Below, piece after piece: positions 12,619-24,300 of a stretch of 64,000 bases of DNA; position 1 is the stretch's first letter, and the number at the start of each line of letters is the position of its first letter. The position numbers and the translations under genes are program-made. The notes below the pieces were generated by a model, which worked only from the letters and a program-made list of their open reading frames with translations, made no database searches and was not told the DNA's origin. The DNA is from a virus: positions 1 through 64,000 of IMG/VR virus record IMGVR_UViG_3300022074_000029; one strand, 5' to 3'.

Positions 12619-15160
12619 AACAGGACTATCAAATGGAGGATGTAGTGGAGATAATCTACTAACAACGTCATGTACGAAATATGATCCCAAACAAGATGGT
12701 GTAACGTTTACTTATACAGAATACCCTCAAAGTCCTATCCGATCAGGCAGTCATAATGTGCCTACCAGAGAAGCAAACTTTGTAATGTATGAAGGTGTTG
12801 AAACTACTGGCACTGTTACAGCAGGTAATTGTGGTAAGGTTGAATTAGATAACCCTTGCAGTAATGAAGCAAACGCAAAAATAACATTCGATTACTATCC
12901 CTCTCAACTCTCATTTGATTTTGCCTATTCTGATAGATTCTTTGCATACCTATACGATACTTCTAATAAAGGTGGAGTAGTAGGAACACCTTGTTATCAT
13001 ATCGAAGACTCAAATGCTTCTACAAGTGGTGGAACTAATGATGGTAACGTAGCAACTTCTTCTAATTGTTACCCTTGTTCTGGTTTTACTTGTGTACCCG
13101 CAACCACAAGTCTCTCTTATACTTGCGAAACTGATTATACGGGCGATCCAGACTGCCCTCATCCGTCGCTGTTCGGGTTTGGATCCACAAGTTATAAAGT
13201 CGCGTTCCAATATGACGCTTTATCCACTCAACTGCCTGATGGAGTAGTTGATGTAAGTCTCTCTTATGATGGGGTAACCTATACTGATGCATGGAATCAG
13301 ACCACTGAAGATGGTATACCGTATAATACAGCACAAAATCCGTGGCAAAGTGGGGACGAGACGCTCGATGACTTTACTATCTACGAATTGAATGGGTCGG
13401 GAGCGACCACAGGACTCCGAGTAAAGGTGAGGATACGACCTATTGTAGATGAATCAGGATCTACGGTTGCCTTTACAGGGACTCAATGGGAGATTACAGA
13501 GATATTATCACCTGGTACTGCTTATAGTGTGGGTGATACGTTTAATCTAACCTATACACACACTCATCCAGACACTACAACAAGCACTTTAACTGCTACA
13601 CTCAAGATTACAGTCGTTGCTCCAGTCGATACTACCTCTAGTTCATCTGGTTTTGACGTGTTAAGAACAGGTGATACTGTAAATGGACATACCCTTACCC
13701 GCGTTTTCCACATGGATGAGGGTAACTTCCCTTATCATGTAGCGTATTTGGATGGGAGTGGTAATAATTTTGCAAAAGATACTCAGTATACCTCTAGTAG
13801 AGCACATCTAGTCACTGTGAAAGCAGGTTATGGCATCTCTGACCGTGCAATACTGGTTGGTAAGTATGAATTCTCCGATAAATCGATGCAATTTGTAACT
13901 GCGGACATAGATCCAGCTGCACCTGACATCTTTAATACTATAAAACAACCTGATGTGACCCTTACAATTGAGAATGGTCGTGTAACAGGTTCTACAATTA
14001 CCAACGGAGGAACTGGTTGGAATCAATTAAAGGAAGAACCAGACGTAATTATCACTCCTCCTATTATTGATTCGGGAAAACAAGCAGAAGTTAAGGCAAC
14101 TTTTAGTGCAGGTGTACTATCTGCGATAGAAATTACGAATGGAGGTAGCGGATACGATGAAAATAACCCTCCTCAACTTTGGATACGCAATAATTATAAG
14201 AAAAAAACGGAAACTTTCATAAATGATGCGTATGATTCAACATTTACGCAAAGAAATGAGGAATTAATGACCTCTTTTCCAAAACCAGAGTATAATGAAG
14301 TCGATATATCCTTTCAACAAGCGTTAGATCCGACTACTTACGACAGATTACTCGAATTAGGCATTACTCCGAGCACATTGAACCAAATAATTACTGAAAA
14401 TACATCAAATGCGGTAAAAGGAACGAATGTTGAGGCTCCAGAAATGTCAAGTGCGGATATTAAGTCACTAGATGACGCATATCAGCAAGTTTTACAGACA
14501 GATACTACTATAACCCGTGAACCTACGGTAGAAATCAAGTTAGATCCTGATAGAAGACGGGTTTCTGTGATGCCTCAGCGTAAATATTCAACAAGTGCGA
14601 CTGAATCACTGCGTGAAGTTGTAGAAGCGAAGTATGATCTTAACTTCTTAGACAAAGATGCGTATGTTGACTCATCATTAAAGCAAGTATTGATAGAAGA
14701 ACTTGCAAGAACACAGATAGAGCGTAGTCAGTCTATTGATGATGTTACACAAACTCAAATTCCAGAGGTAAGTAACTTCAAAGAGAGTTTCGTTGAGACC
14801 GTACAAGGGTCGTTTACGGAATTACCTGCTGCCTCAAGCAACACTAAATACTTTATGACACAATACCGTGCGGATCAAGCCAAAGAAACCACTCTAACCG
14901 TAACGTTGTCTATGAATCCCGTGAATACAGGATGTGCACATTTTACATGTAATGCACCAAGCGGAACATCAAATTCAACAGGAAGTGATGGTAGCGGAGG
15001 AACCGTAACTACGAACTATACTATGTCAGGTCTTTTAGGATCAGGTTGTAAGGCATGGAGTGCAAGCGGAAGTTTGCGAATGTTCCATGATCTAAGTTCA
15101 GCTGCGGTTCAAGCAGCAAATGCGGGAGAAGCATACGGTAATCCTTTCCAGATAACGTAA
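12608..15160 (+). CDS. Cys-rich virion protein, probably tail or baseplate
   Basis: 850 residues, not firmly recognised. I count 14 Cys, 11 of them in the first 200 residues, often in C-x(2-4)-C spacing (C-Y-P-C, F-T-C). Residue 183 opens the hexapeptide CPHPSL, which also occurs in the next gene's product. The middle contains beta-rich segments and G-S-G-Y modules (EITNGGSGYDENNPPQLWI at about 512-530). A helical, polar stretch follows (about 540-770), then a Ser/Gly-rich C-terminus with three more Cys. The stop overlaps the PAAR gene start (TAATG). By position it belongs to the tail tip; T4-like cyanophages often carry a protein annotated as VrlC here, which this could be. Confidence 0.6.
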   Translation: MGCKTGLSNGGCSGDNLLTTSCTKYDPKQDGVTFTYTEYPQSPIRSGSHNVPTREANFVMYEGVETTGTVTAGNCGKVELDNPCSNEANAKITFDYYPSQLSFDFAYSDRFFAYLYDTSNKGGVVGTPCYHIEDSNASTSGGTNDGNVATSSNCYPCSGFTCVPATTSLSYTCETDYTGDPDCPHPSLFGFGSTSYKVAFQYDALSTQLPDGVVDVSLSYDGVTYTDAWNQTTEDGIPYNTAQNPWQSGDETLDDFTIYELNGSGATTGLRVKVRIRPIVDESGSTVAFTGTQWEITEILSPGTAYSVGDTFNLTYTHTHPDTTTSTLTATLKITVVAPVDTTSSSSGFDVLRTGDTVNGHTLTRVFHMDEGNFPYHVAYLDGSGNNFAKDTQYTSSRAHLVTVKAGYGISDRAILVGKYEFSDKSMQFVTADIDPAAPDIFNTIKQPDVTLTIENGRVTGSTITNGGTGWNQLKEEPDVIITPPIIDSGKQAEVKATFSAGVLSAIEITNGGSGYDENNPPQLWIRNNYKKKTETFINDAYDSTFTQRNEELMTSFPKPEYNEVDISFQQALDPTTYDRLLELGITPSTLNQIITENTSNAVKGTNVEAPEMSSADIKSLDDAYQQVLQTDTTITREPTVEIKLDPDRRRVSVMPQRKYSTSATESLREVVEAKYDLNFLDKDAYVDSSLKQVLIEELARTQIERSQSIDDVTQTQIPEVSNFKESFVETVQGSFTELPAASSNTKYFMTQYRADQAKETTLTVTLSMNPVNTGCAHFTCNAPSGTSNSTGSDGSGGTVTTNYTMSGLLGSGCKAWSASGSLRMFHDLSSAAVQAANAGEAYGNPFQIT

Positions 15161-15705
15161 TGGCAGCAGGTACAGGAGCAGCAATCTATATGGGTAGTGA
15201 CAGTGGTCACGGAGTCGGAGTCGGTGCATCGCATCATCCTGGCTTGGGTGGTGGTGTGTTACCTAATTGTCCACATCCATCACTTAGTCCTACAGTTGTT
15301 CCTAGACAAGTAAATTCTATGGATGCTACAACCATTTGGCCACCGCATCCGCAATTACCTGCGGGACCTTATCTAAGGACTGTTATTATCAATGGTCAAC
15401 TACCAATTATTGATCAAGATATTCTCATACCTCATCCTACACCCACACAGCACACAACAACGTCTGTTGGGTTCAAATGCCTTACTGTGCGAAATACACC
15501 TGCCTGGTGGTGCACAATAGGGACTGCAGGTGGTAGAGAAGCAGCTGTAGGTCATTCAAGGAAACTTCTTGCTACAAGTAAGACAGTTTTTATCAATGGT
15601 CGTCGAGCAGGTAGGTTCGGAGACCCACTGGGTGATAATACACCCGCATTCCCTTGTAATTCTAAAATTACAGGATGTTCACCTAATGTATTCGTCGGAG
15701 TTTAA
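15160..15705 (+). CDS. PAAR-like tail tip protein
   Basis: 181 residues. The C-terminal segment V-F-I-N-G-R-R-A-G-R-F-G-D followed by N-S-K-I-T-G-C-S-P-N-V-F-V-G is the PAAR-repeat pattern. Such proteins cap the central spike of contractile tails (T4 gp5.4) and bind a metal through His and Cys; His-His pairs and five Cys are present. The N-terminal half is an extension with CPHPSL at residue 37. It starts within the stop of the 850-residue gene. Confidence 0.75.
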   Translation: MAAGTGAAIYMGSDSGHGVGVGASHHPGLGGGVLPNCPHPSLSPTVVPRQVNSMDATTIWPPHPQLPAGPYLRTVIINGQLPIIDQDILIPHPTPTQHTTTSVGFKCLTVRNTPAWWCTIGTAGGREAAVGHSRKLLATSKTVFINGRRAGRFGDPLGDNTPAFPCNSKITGCSPNVFVGV

Positions 15706-15707
15706 TT

Positions 15708-15848
15708 ATGGCAACTAGATACAACACTGGTTTACCTTCTATTGACACAAAACCTAAAAAGACCCGTCAAGGAAAAGGAAAGCACACAAAATATGCTGCT
15801 TCTTCAAGAAATGGAGCAAAAAAGAGAAATCGTGGTCAAGGTCGCTAA
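15708..15848 (+). CDS. Small very basic protein
   Basis: 46 residues from ATG at 15708, 2 nt after the PAAR gene. Lys/Arg-rich throughout, beginning MATRYNTGLPS and ending KKRNRGQGR. I recall similar short basic proteins next to gene 25 in T4-like cyanophages. Function unknown; binding to DNA or to acidic virion surfaces is possible. A late promoter overlaps its stop. Confidence 0.65.
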   Translation: MATRYNTGLPSIDTKPKKTRQGKGKHTKYAASSRNGAKKRNRGQGR

Positions 15849-15851
15849 ATA
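15844..15851 (+). promoter_or_regulatory. T4-type late promoter before gene 25
   Basis: GCTAAATA overlaps the stop codon of the small basic gene and fits the CTAAATA late -10 box of T4-like cyanophages, recognised by the gp55 sigma factor. It lies 23 nt before the gene 25 start. Confidence 0.65.
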
Positions 15852-15852
15852 A

Positions 15853-15870
15853 TACAGGACACTTCCTGTA
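15853..15870 (+). repeat. Inverted repeat just before gene 25
   Basis: TACAGGA (15853-15859) and TCCTGTA (15864-15870) form a 7-bp stem with a 4-nt loop, 3 nt before the gene 25 ATG and right after the late promoter. It would lie in the 5' leader and could affect ribosome access. Confidence 0.6.
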
Positions 15871-15873
15871 CTA

Positions 15874-16293
15874 ATGGCATTAAAACCCGTAACTGGCACT
15901 TCTTTTAAGAAATCTCGATCATTTAAAGATCTTGCGATGAATTTTGCACGAAATGCAAATACTAAAGATGCTGCTGCTGTGTTAAACGATAATGCTATCA
16001 AACAATCTATTAGGAACTTACTTTTAACAGTTCCTGGCGAGAAACCATTTCAACCTACAATAGGTTCTCGTATCTCTGAGCTCTTATTTGAACCACTTGA
16101 TAATTTCACTTCTGATGCTGTTCGCCAAGAGGTAATAAATACTATTACACAATATGAACCTAGAGTAAACCTCTCCAAGGTTAATGTTAGAACTAGATTT
16201 GCTGAGAATAGTTTTGATATACAAGTTGAGTATAAAATTGTAGGACTACCAACTGTAGAAACTATCGAGTTCGTTCTTAAGAGACCAGAATAA
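15874..16293 (+). CDS. gp25: Baseplate wedge protein gp25
   Basis: 139 residues, close to T4 gp25 (132). gp25 is part of the wedge core and its lysozyme-like fold joins gp6 and gp53 near the inner baseplate. Seen here: the N-terminal block ending S-F-K-D-L-A, the central N-L-L-L-T-V-P-G-E-K-P-F-Q-P segment and G-S-R-I-S-E-L-L-F-E-P, which is the family hallmark (an R-x-x-x-x-x-L-F-E-P turn). The stop overlaps the gp6 start by one base. Confidence 0.9.
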   Translation: MALKPVTGTSFKKSRSFKDLAMNFARNANTKDAAAVLNDNAIKQSIRNLLLTVPGEKPFQPTIGSRISELLFEPLDNFTSDAVRQEVINTITQYEPRVNLSKVNVRTRFAENSFDIQVEYKIVGLPTVETIEFVLKRPE

Positions 16294-18317
16294 TGCAACC
16301 AAACAACCTAACAGCATTAAATTTCGAGGATATTAAAGCTTCGATTAAATCATACCTTAGAACAAGGTCAGAATTTACCGATTATGACTTTGAAGGATCT
16401 GCACTTTCATATTTGATTGATACTTTAGCTTACAACAGCTATTATACTGCTTTTAATGCAAATATGTCGATGAATGAGGCATTTTTGCCATCGGCAACTG
16501 TTAGAGATAATATTGTTAATATTGCAAAACTTTTAAATTATGTTCCACGCTCTATTGTTTCTGCAAAAGGGTGTTTAAAACTTAGTGTACAGACAACTGC
16601 TTCAAATGGAGCATACCCTTCAAGTGTAACTCTTGCAAAAGGTGCAGTTGCAACTGGTGGAAACTACGTTTTTAATATTTTAGAGTCAATCACCTCTATA
16701 GTTAATACTACTACTGGTATTGCTGAGTTTGATAATGTAATGGTTCAAGAAGGTAGTATTGTAAACTTCTCATATACCGTAAATACCTTTACACAGCAAA
16801 CTTATAAGATTCCTTCTGAGGATGCTGATATTGCAACTCTATCAGTTCGTGTAAGACAAAATGAATCATCTACAAGTTCTGATTTATACAGTCGTGTAGA
16901 TACCATCACTGACCTAACATCATCTACTCGTGCATACTTCATCTCTGAAGGTGAAGATATGCGTTATGAAATTAAATTTGGAGATAATACAGCTGGACGA
17001 GCACTTAATGATGGTGAAATCGTTCAATTAGAATATTTGGTGACTGCGGGTGCCGAAGCTAATGAAGTTAACCAATTTTCCTTCATAGGAAGTGTAACTG
17101 ACTCGAATAGTGTTTCATATTCCCCTTCAGCAATTACAGTAACTATAAAAGATCGTTCTCAACTAGGATCTGCTGCAGAAACTGTAGAATCTATCAAATA
17201 TAACGCTCCAAGATATTACTCTGCTCAATATCGTGCAGTAACAGCACAAGACTATGCTTTAATCACAAAAAGAGTGTATTCTAACGCTGATTCTGTAGTT
17301 GCCTATGGTGGTGACACTTTAAACCCTCCTGTATATGGAAAAGTTTATATTGCAATCAAAACTAAGACAGGATCTCTTCTAAATGACGCAACTAAGAAAA
17401 CTATTGCTGCAGATTTAAGAAAATACGCAATGGCATCTATTGATCCTGTTGTTATTGATCCAGAAGACATTTATATTTACTTAAAAGTGTATGCACAGTA
17501 CAATACTGCTACTGCAACCAATACTTCTGATATTAAAACAAATATTCAGAATGGTATCAATGATTGGGCAACACAAACTCAAATTAATAACTTTAACTCT
17601 ACATTTAGATCTGGAGACTTTGAAAAGGCAGTTGCTTTATCAGATGACTCTGTTACTGATGTATCAACACAACTTTCACTACTAAGATACATTAGACCAA
17701 CCACTAACCAAACTAATACTTATTGTATTGCTACTGGTGGTGCATTATATGATAGTAATCCTAGTAATAATGATGGAACTTCTTGTAAGAAAGAACCAAT
17801 CCTTTTATCTGGAACATTTAGAACTGCTGATAGACCTGGTGTTGATCAACAGTTTGAAGATGATGGATTTGGTAATTTAAGATCTTTCTATAATACTGGT
17901 AATAAAAAGGTATATACGAACAACGCTGCTGGTACAGTAAATTACACAACTGGTGAAGTATGCTTTGGTCCTGTAGCTATTATCGGTGCAGGTGTAAATA
18001 TTCCAACAGCAGGTACAACAATTACAAATACTACAACTGGTGCTGGTTCTGTTACTGACGCAACAGTGCTACCAACAGATTTAGCGATTCCTGTTCTGTT
18101 TATACCTGCTAACGTGTCAACTGTACCTGCTTCAACACCTGGTACAATTATTAACATTATCAGTCCAGAAGTAACAGTAGTTCCACTTGGTTCTACTCCA
18201 CCTCCTACTATCCCACTAAATAGTTTGACACCTGCGGTATTCAATACTACACCTACAACTTTAACTGTAGGAGATATTGGAAACGCTGGCAACTTAACCG
18301 ATACATCCTGTTTCTAA
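16293..18317 (+). CDS. gp6: Baseplate wedge protein gp6 (baseplate J-like)
   Basis: 674 residues, similar to T4 gp6 (660). gp6 forms the dimers that bind neighbouring wedges and triggers sheath contraction. The N-terminus (F-E-D-I-K-A-S-I-K-S-Y-L-R) and L-A-Y-N-S-Y-Y-T-A-F-N-A-N-M-S-M-N-E-A-F-L-P-S-A are typical of marine T4-like gp6. It follows gp25 directly. The last 70 residues or so are unusual: a Thr/Pro/Val-rich low-complexity tail (about 600-670) that T4 gp6 lacks. Confidence 0.88.
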   Translation: MQPNNLTALNFEDIKASIKSYLRTRSEFTDYDFEGSALSYLIDTLAYNSYYTAFNANMSMNEAFLPSATVRDNIVNIAKLLNYVPRSIVSAKGCLKLSVQTTASNGAYPSSVTLAKGAVATGGNYVFNILESITSIVNTTTGIAEFDNVMVQEGSIVNFSYTVNTFTQQTYKIPSEDADIATLSVRVRQNESSTSSDLYSRVDTITDLTSSTRAYFISEGEDMRYEIKFGDNTAGRALNDGEIVQLEYLVTAGAEANEVNQFSFIGSVTDSNSVSYSPSAITVTIKDRSQLGSAAETVESIKYNAPRYYSAQYRAVTAQDYALITKRVYSNADSVVAYGGDTLNPPVYGKVYIAIKTKTGSLLNDATKKTIAADLRKYAMASIDPVVIDPEDIYIYLKVYAQYNTATATNTSDIKTNIQNGINDWATQTQINNFNSTFRSGDFEKAVALSDDSVTDVSTQLSLLRYIRPTTNQTNTYCIATGGALYDSNPSNNDGTSCKKEPILLSGTFRTADRPGVDQQFEDDGFGNLRSFYNTGNKKVYTNNAAGTVNYTTGEVCFGPVAIIGAGVNIPTAGTTITNTTTGAGSVTDATVLPTDLAIPVLFIPANVSTVPASTPGTIINIISPEVTVVPLGSTPPPTIPLNSLTPAVFNTTPTTLTVGDIGNAGNLTDTSCF

Positions 18318-18323
18318 GCGTAG

Positions 18324-21300
18324 ATGAATATCAATAAAGTATCACAGTCGATTGCAAAACAATCACCTGCTTTTATTGAAAACGATTATCCTTTATTCAA
18401 TAAATTTATTGAGTATTACTATCGTTCTCAAGAGAAGACGGGTCTAGGACAAAATATTGTCAATGAATTTTTACAATACCTCGATATCGATAAACTTAAT
18501 ATCGAAGTATTGGATGGTGTTACGAAAGTTGTAGAAGCATTTACTACAACTGATGATGAAATTGTTGTAGAGAGTGTAGATCAATTTTTAGAGAATGACG
18601 GATCAGTATTAATCGGTAATGAGGTAATATATTACGAAAAAACCAGTCATGCACCAAATATTGCGTTAAGTCCTGGTATTTCATATGAACAGGTAAAATT
18701 AAAGTGGACTACACTTGCAAGTCCTATTGATTCATTTGATGGATCAACAGTTACTTTTAATTTAACATCTCAAGACAGTCCTGTTGCTGCACCTTCAGCA
18801 CAACACCTTATTGTTTCTGCATATGGTAAAGTATTAGTTCCAAACATTGATTATACAGTTTCTGGAACACAAATTACCTTTGCTACTGCACCAAGAACAA
18901 GAATTCCTGCAGATGACTCTTCTTCAACTTATATTACGTACTTAAGAGGTTTTGTAGAGAATCCAATTGTAGCTATTGATAATATATCTTCCTCATTTGG
19001 TGGTGGTAAGACACAATTCACTGTGACTAGAAATGGTGTTAGATATGAACCAGTTGCAGATGAATATATTGCTGCAATTTACGATAATCGCCTTTTAGTT
19101 CCAAAAGTTGACTATTTCCTTGATGGTGATCAGTTTATCTTCTTAACTGCACCTTTAAATGGTCGTTTCTTATCTTTATACTCCATTGAAGCACCTATAC
19201 CTTCATTTGGTTCTAATGCTATTGGATATTCTCGTGTAGATAATACTGGACAGTTAACCAGTGTCGCTATAAATGCGAGTGGTAGTAATTATAGATTTGA
19301 ATATCCCCCTCAAGTATCCGTAAACTCTGATGAAGGTAGCGGTGCATCTGTAAGTAGTTTAGTTAATGGTATTAAATCACTATCCTTAATTGATGGCGGT
19401 AAAGGTTATAGTGATACTAACCCTCCTGTTGCTCAAGTTCAAACTCCAACAAAACCAGGTTCTACAGCAGCAGTATTAAAAGCAACTGTTACTAATGGTG
19501 CGGTTTCTGGAGTAGAAATAACAACTTCTGGTTCTGGGTATACATTTACCCCTAGAATCACTTTTAGACAACCAGGCGGTGCTGTACTAGGCACCTGTCC
19601 TCTTGTAAACGGTCAAGTGGTAGGCACTATTCCTATTACTGACGGTGGATTTGGATATACTACTGTTCCTACCATTTACATCGATGAACCTACTGGAACT
19701 AATTCTATTAAGGCAGCTCTACAAGCAGTTTTAACTAATGGTGTAATCACATCAATCAATATTCTTAACGCAGGTCAAGGATATACAACTACTCCTAGAA
19801 TTGCTGTAATAGATCCTGTAGGTGCTCAAGTTCTTGAAACTACAGTTGATACTGATGGAAGAGTTATTAGAATTGAACTTTTAAATGGTGGTAGTGGATT
19901 TGATGATATTCCTTCTGTTTATATTGTCGATAGTAGGACTGATGCAACTGGAAACTATGCAGGTGGAACTGGAGCAACTGCAGTCGCTTCTATTTTTAAT
20001 GGTCAAATTACTGATATTAACGTAACTGCATTTGGAACTGGGTATAGTTCTGCTACACCTCCTAAAGTAATAATTCAGAGTCCTCCAGAAGCAAAAGCAT
20101 CTGCTGAGATTGGTTTGAACGAAGTTACTGGTTTTACAGTAAATCAGAAAGGAAAGGGATATAGTAAAGCAAAATTTATTGGTTGTGCTAGAGCAGCAAG
20201 TGGAGTTACTTCATATACAGAAGATGGTAATGCAGTATTTACAAATAATACTGTTGCAGAAACTGGTGCTATAGATGCATCTGTAAAATGTCTGGATGCA
20301 CTCTTTATTAAGAGATTATTAGACAAATATACAGAACAATATTTACCTGACGTTCCAGAACTTGATTATAAGAAAATTGATGTTAGAACAGCAATTAAAA
20401 CTATAAAAGATTTCTATACTGCAAAAGGAACATCCTTCAGTATCAGTTATCTTTTTAAATTGCTTTATGGTGAGCAAGTTAGTATATCTTACCCTAAAGA
20501 CCAAATTATCAAACCATCTGCTGCAACATGGTCTATTGATACCATTTTGCGTGCAACTTTGGTTAGCGGAGATCCCGTTAACATCAGAGATGGTTTAGTT
20601 ACTCAAGATGCAGATATTGCAGATCCAAGTATTCTAGCAGCGAGTGCTTTGGTTGAAAACTATATTTCAATTAAAACTTCTGATGTAGAAATTTTTGAAT
20701 TAGTATTATCAGAAGAAACTATTGTTGGAACCTTTGTTGTTCCTTATAAAACAAAATTAGCAGAACCTCTTAATGCAACTGAGTCTATTATTACAGTTGA
20801 CTCCACTATAGGTTGGCCAGAGAGAAACGGTGAGTTTATTATTGGTGCAAGTGAGGTAGTTCAATATAAAGAGAAATCATTAAACCAGTTTATTGAGTGT
20901 ACTCGTTCTACAAACGGTATTGTTGAAGATTGGGATTCTGCTACAGAATTAACATCTAATTTTCAAGTTTTTGTCAATAAAGGAACTACCCAAGAGGTTG
21001 TTTTAAATGTTGTTGGTATTGTTGATGCACAACAGACAGTATTAACTGATACTGGTTCATATTACTTACCAGGCGATAAATTAACTGTTTCTAAATTAGG
21101 TGGAACAGGAACCTCTCCTGAGTTAACAACTTGGTTGTATAATGTTAAAAAGTTAATCTCAGTAACCAGTATTATATACGGTGGTGTTAATAATCAGTCT
21201 GCAACTGTAACTTGTTCTAATCCACATGGTCTTTTAGTTGGAGATCAGGTTACAATTTATGGTGCTAACCCAATTTTGTTCAACGGAACGTTTGAAGTAA

Positions 21301-24300
21301 CATCTAGAGATAGTACAACAGTATTCCAATATAATTTACCACAACCTGCAACAGTTATTCCACAAGGAAATATTCTTGTATCTGTTGACTTGAATAAAGG
21401 TAAATCTAATGATACACCTGTATTAAATGCTATAGGACCTTATACAACTAACGTTCAAAACTCTTTCTTCAATACTACTCACGTTTACGTTGCATCTACA
21501 GGTATTCCAAACTATATTATAGGACCATTTCCTGGTTCTGCACTATTACCAGGCAACCAACGTAAATTAAACAGGTTCCCTCTTGTTCCTGTCACTATAT
21601 CTACAAAAGATGCTATTAGTCCTGGTCCAATTGGAACTTGGGTAAATGGTGTTTCAATTTGGTCTTACAAGTCTAGTATTAAGAAAACATTTGGTGCTGT
21701 TACTTCCATTAATATTACAAATGCAGGTAAAGGATATGATGCTGCATTCCCTCCAACTATTACTGTTTCTGGTGGTAGTGGAACTGGAGCAACTGCATCT
21801 GTTGTTGTCAATGGATCAATCTCTGAGATCACAGTCACAGCAAGCGGTTCTGGGTATACATCTTCTCCTCTAGTTTCTATAGTTGGTGGAGGAGGTTCTG
21901 GTGCTGCTGCAACTGCGATTATCACTAAAGGTGTTGTATCTAGAATTTTGATTAATGATGGAGGAACAGGATATACATCACAACCTGCAATTACTATTGT
22001 TGGTGGTGGAGGATCTGGTGCAACAGGAACAGCAAACGTTAGAGGTCCGATTCAATCTATTGCTGTAACAAGTGGTGGTGCTTCATATACATCTAAACCT
22101 AGTATCGTATTAAGTTCTGGATCAGGTGCTGTTGCACAAGCAATTGTACAGAATGGTCGTATTATATCAATCGCTATTATTTCTGCAGGATTTGGTTATA
22201 CTACTGCTCCTGAGATTGGTATTCAAGGTGATGGTTTTGGTGCTGTTGCAAGAGCAACTATTGATGTTGATGGTGAAAATGCTGGTAGAGTTACTGGTAT
22301 CACTATTGTTAACAGAGGTATTGGATATATTCAAGGAACAACTATTATTAATTTGACCTCTGTTGGTCAAGATGCTGCATTTAGTGCGAACGTATTTGAG
22401 TGGACATATAACTTACAAGAAACAACTTCTCTAGATGCTGCTAAAGGTGGAGTATTTGACGGATTTAATATTCAATATGGTGGTGAATATGCTCACCCAT
22501 CTAATCCTCAAACTTTAAGATATATTCTTGGTGACAACCTATTCAAGAATACTCAACAACAAATTAAAGAACAGGAAACTCAATTAGTTCACTCACCTAT
22601 TATTGGATGGGCATTTGATGGTAACCCAATTTATGGTCCTTATGGATACTCAGATCCTACTGATCAGAACTCTTCTGTTGCAAGATTAAACACTTCATAT
22701 CGTTTGAAGACAAATCTTGTATATGATGCAAATACAAACCCATATCCCGTAAGAACTGCTGGTCCTCTTCTTACTGCAGAAGTAGCAGGTAAATTTGTTG
22801 AAGATTATGAATACATCTTTAGTTTAGGTGATTTAGATCAGTATAATGGTCGTTTCTGTAAAACACCAGAATATCCTACTGGTAGATATTGTTACTTCGT
22901 TACTATTGATACTACAGAAGATGGTAACCCACTTTTCCCTTATATTCTTGGTCCTAGTTTTAACTCTGTTGTTGATACTTGGAACTTGTCAGCAAGTGCT
23001 GTTCAGCAAAATATTCCTACTGGTGTTGTTAGATATCGTGATCCTTATGAGAACGTTGATATTGACGTTGAGAGGGCACCAAATGCCTCTACAAACGCTC
23101 TAACTACTGAAGGGGGTGATATACTCCTATTCGAGATAGAAGACGAAGATAGAAGCGGTGTGATTGAACAGGCAGAAATTGATGATCCTGATCAAATCTT
23201 TGAAGAATCACCTTTACAACTTTTCGATTACTTCCCTAAAGTTAAACTTGATTCTAAAGTTGATATTGAAGTTGAAACTATCACTAAATTTGAAGATGCT
23301 TCTGTAACTGGATTTACTATTGAAAACTCAGGTTTATCTTATCAGGTTGATGACCGTTTAATCTTTGATAATGATGGTACTGATGGAACAGGTGTTTCTG
23401 GTCGTATTTCTAGAATTGTCGGTGAAAGTGTTTTAACATATGGATTTGAGAATGTTAATGGTGATAATTTTGGTGTATTAAAGACTACTAACCCACACAA
23501 CCTAGTGGCAGGTGATACAGTCTTTATTGACTATGAACCTATCATGAACAACACAAATAAAACATTTGTTGTTCGTCAATTTAAAGGTATTGAAGAAATT
23601 GTTGTAAATCAAACTGGTTCTGGTTATAATAGTGATATACCTCCAGTAATTACGATTGTTCCTAGAGATAATTTAGGAAAGTCTGCTAGTTTACAAGCAG
23701 TTGTAACCAGTGTTGGTTCTATTGACACAGTTAATATTCTTAACTCTGGATCTGGTTATACACAGAATCCTCGTGTTATCCTATCACATCCTCAAATCTT
23801 TAAGAAAGCAGATTACTATGTTTCTAAGATTGAGAATCAAAATTATGTAAAAGTTAATGACGTTGTTGTTAACACAGATAAAGAAGTTTATATTTGTGGT
23901 ATCACTCAAGACGCTAGTGGTAATAAAGTTGGATTTGTTGCAAAATTATCTGCAACTGGTGTTAAAGAATGGCAGAAAACTTTAGAGAGTACAGCTGGAA
24001 CTTATTACACGGAATTTGAAAAACTTTATGTTGATGGCACTAGCATTTGGGTTGTTGGTAACAATAGACCCAACAGTAGTCTTTTGGATGCCTATAATCC
24101 TGATATAATCCTTGCAAAATATACTGAAGCAGCAAATGGTTTAAGTGCCACATTAGACTTCCAAAAAGCATATGCAGGTATTTCTGGTGCAACTCGTGCA
24201 GATCATGTAACTGCTATTCAAAAATATTCTGATACTAGATTTATTATTGGTGGTTTTACTAATACTAACTCTGGTAATCCTTATGATGCATATCTTGCCT

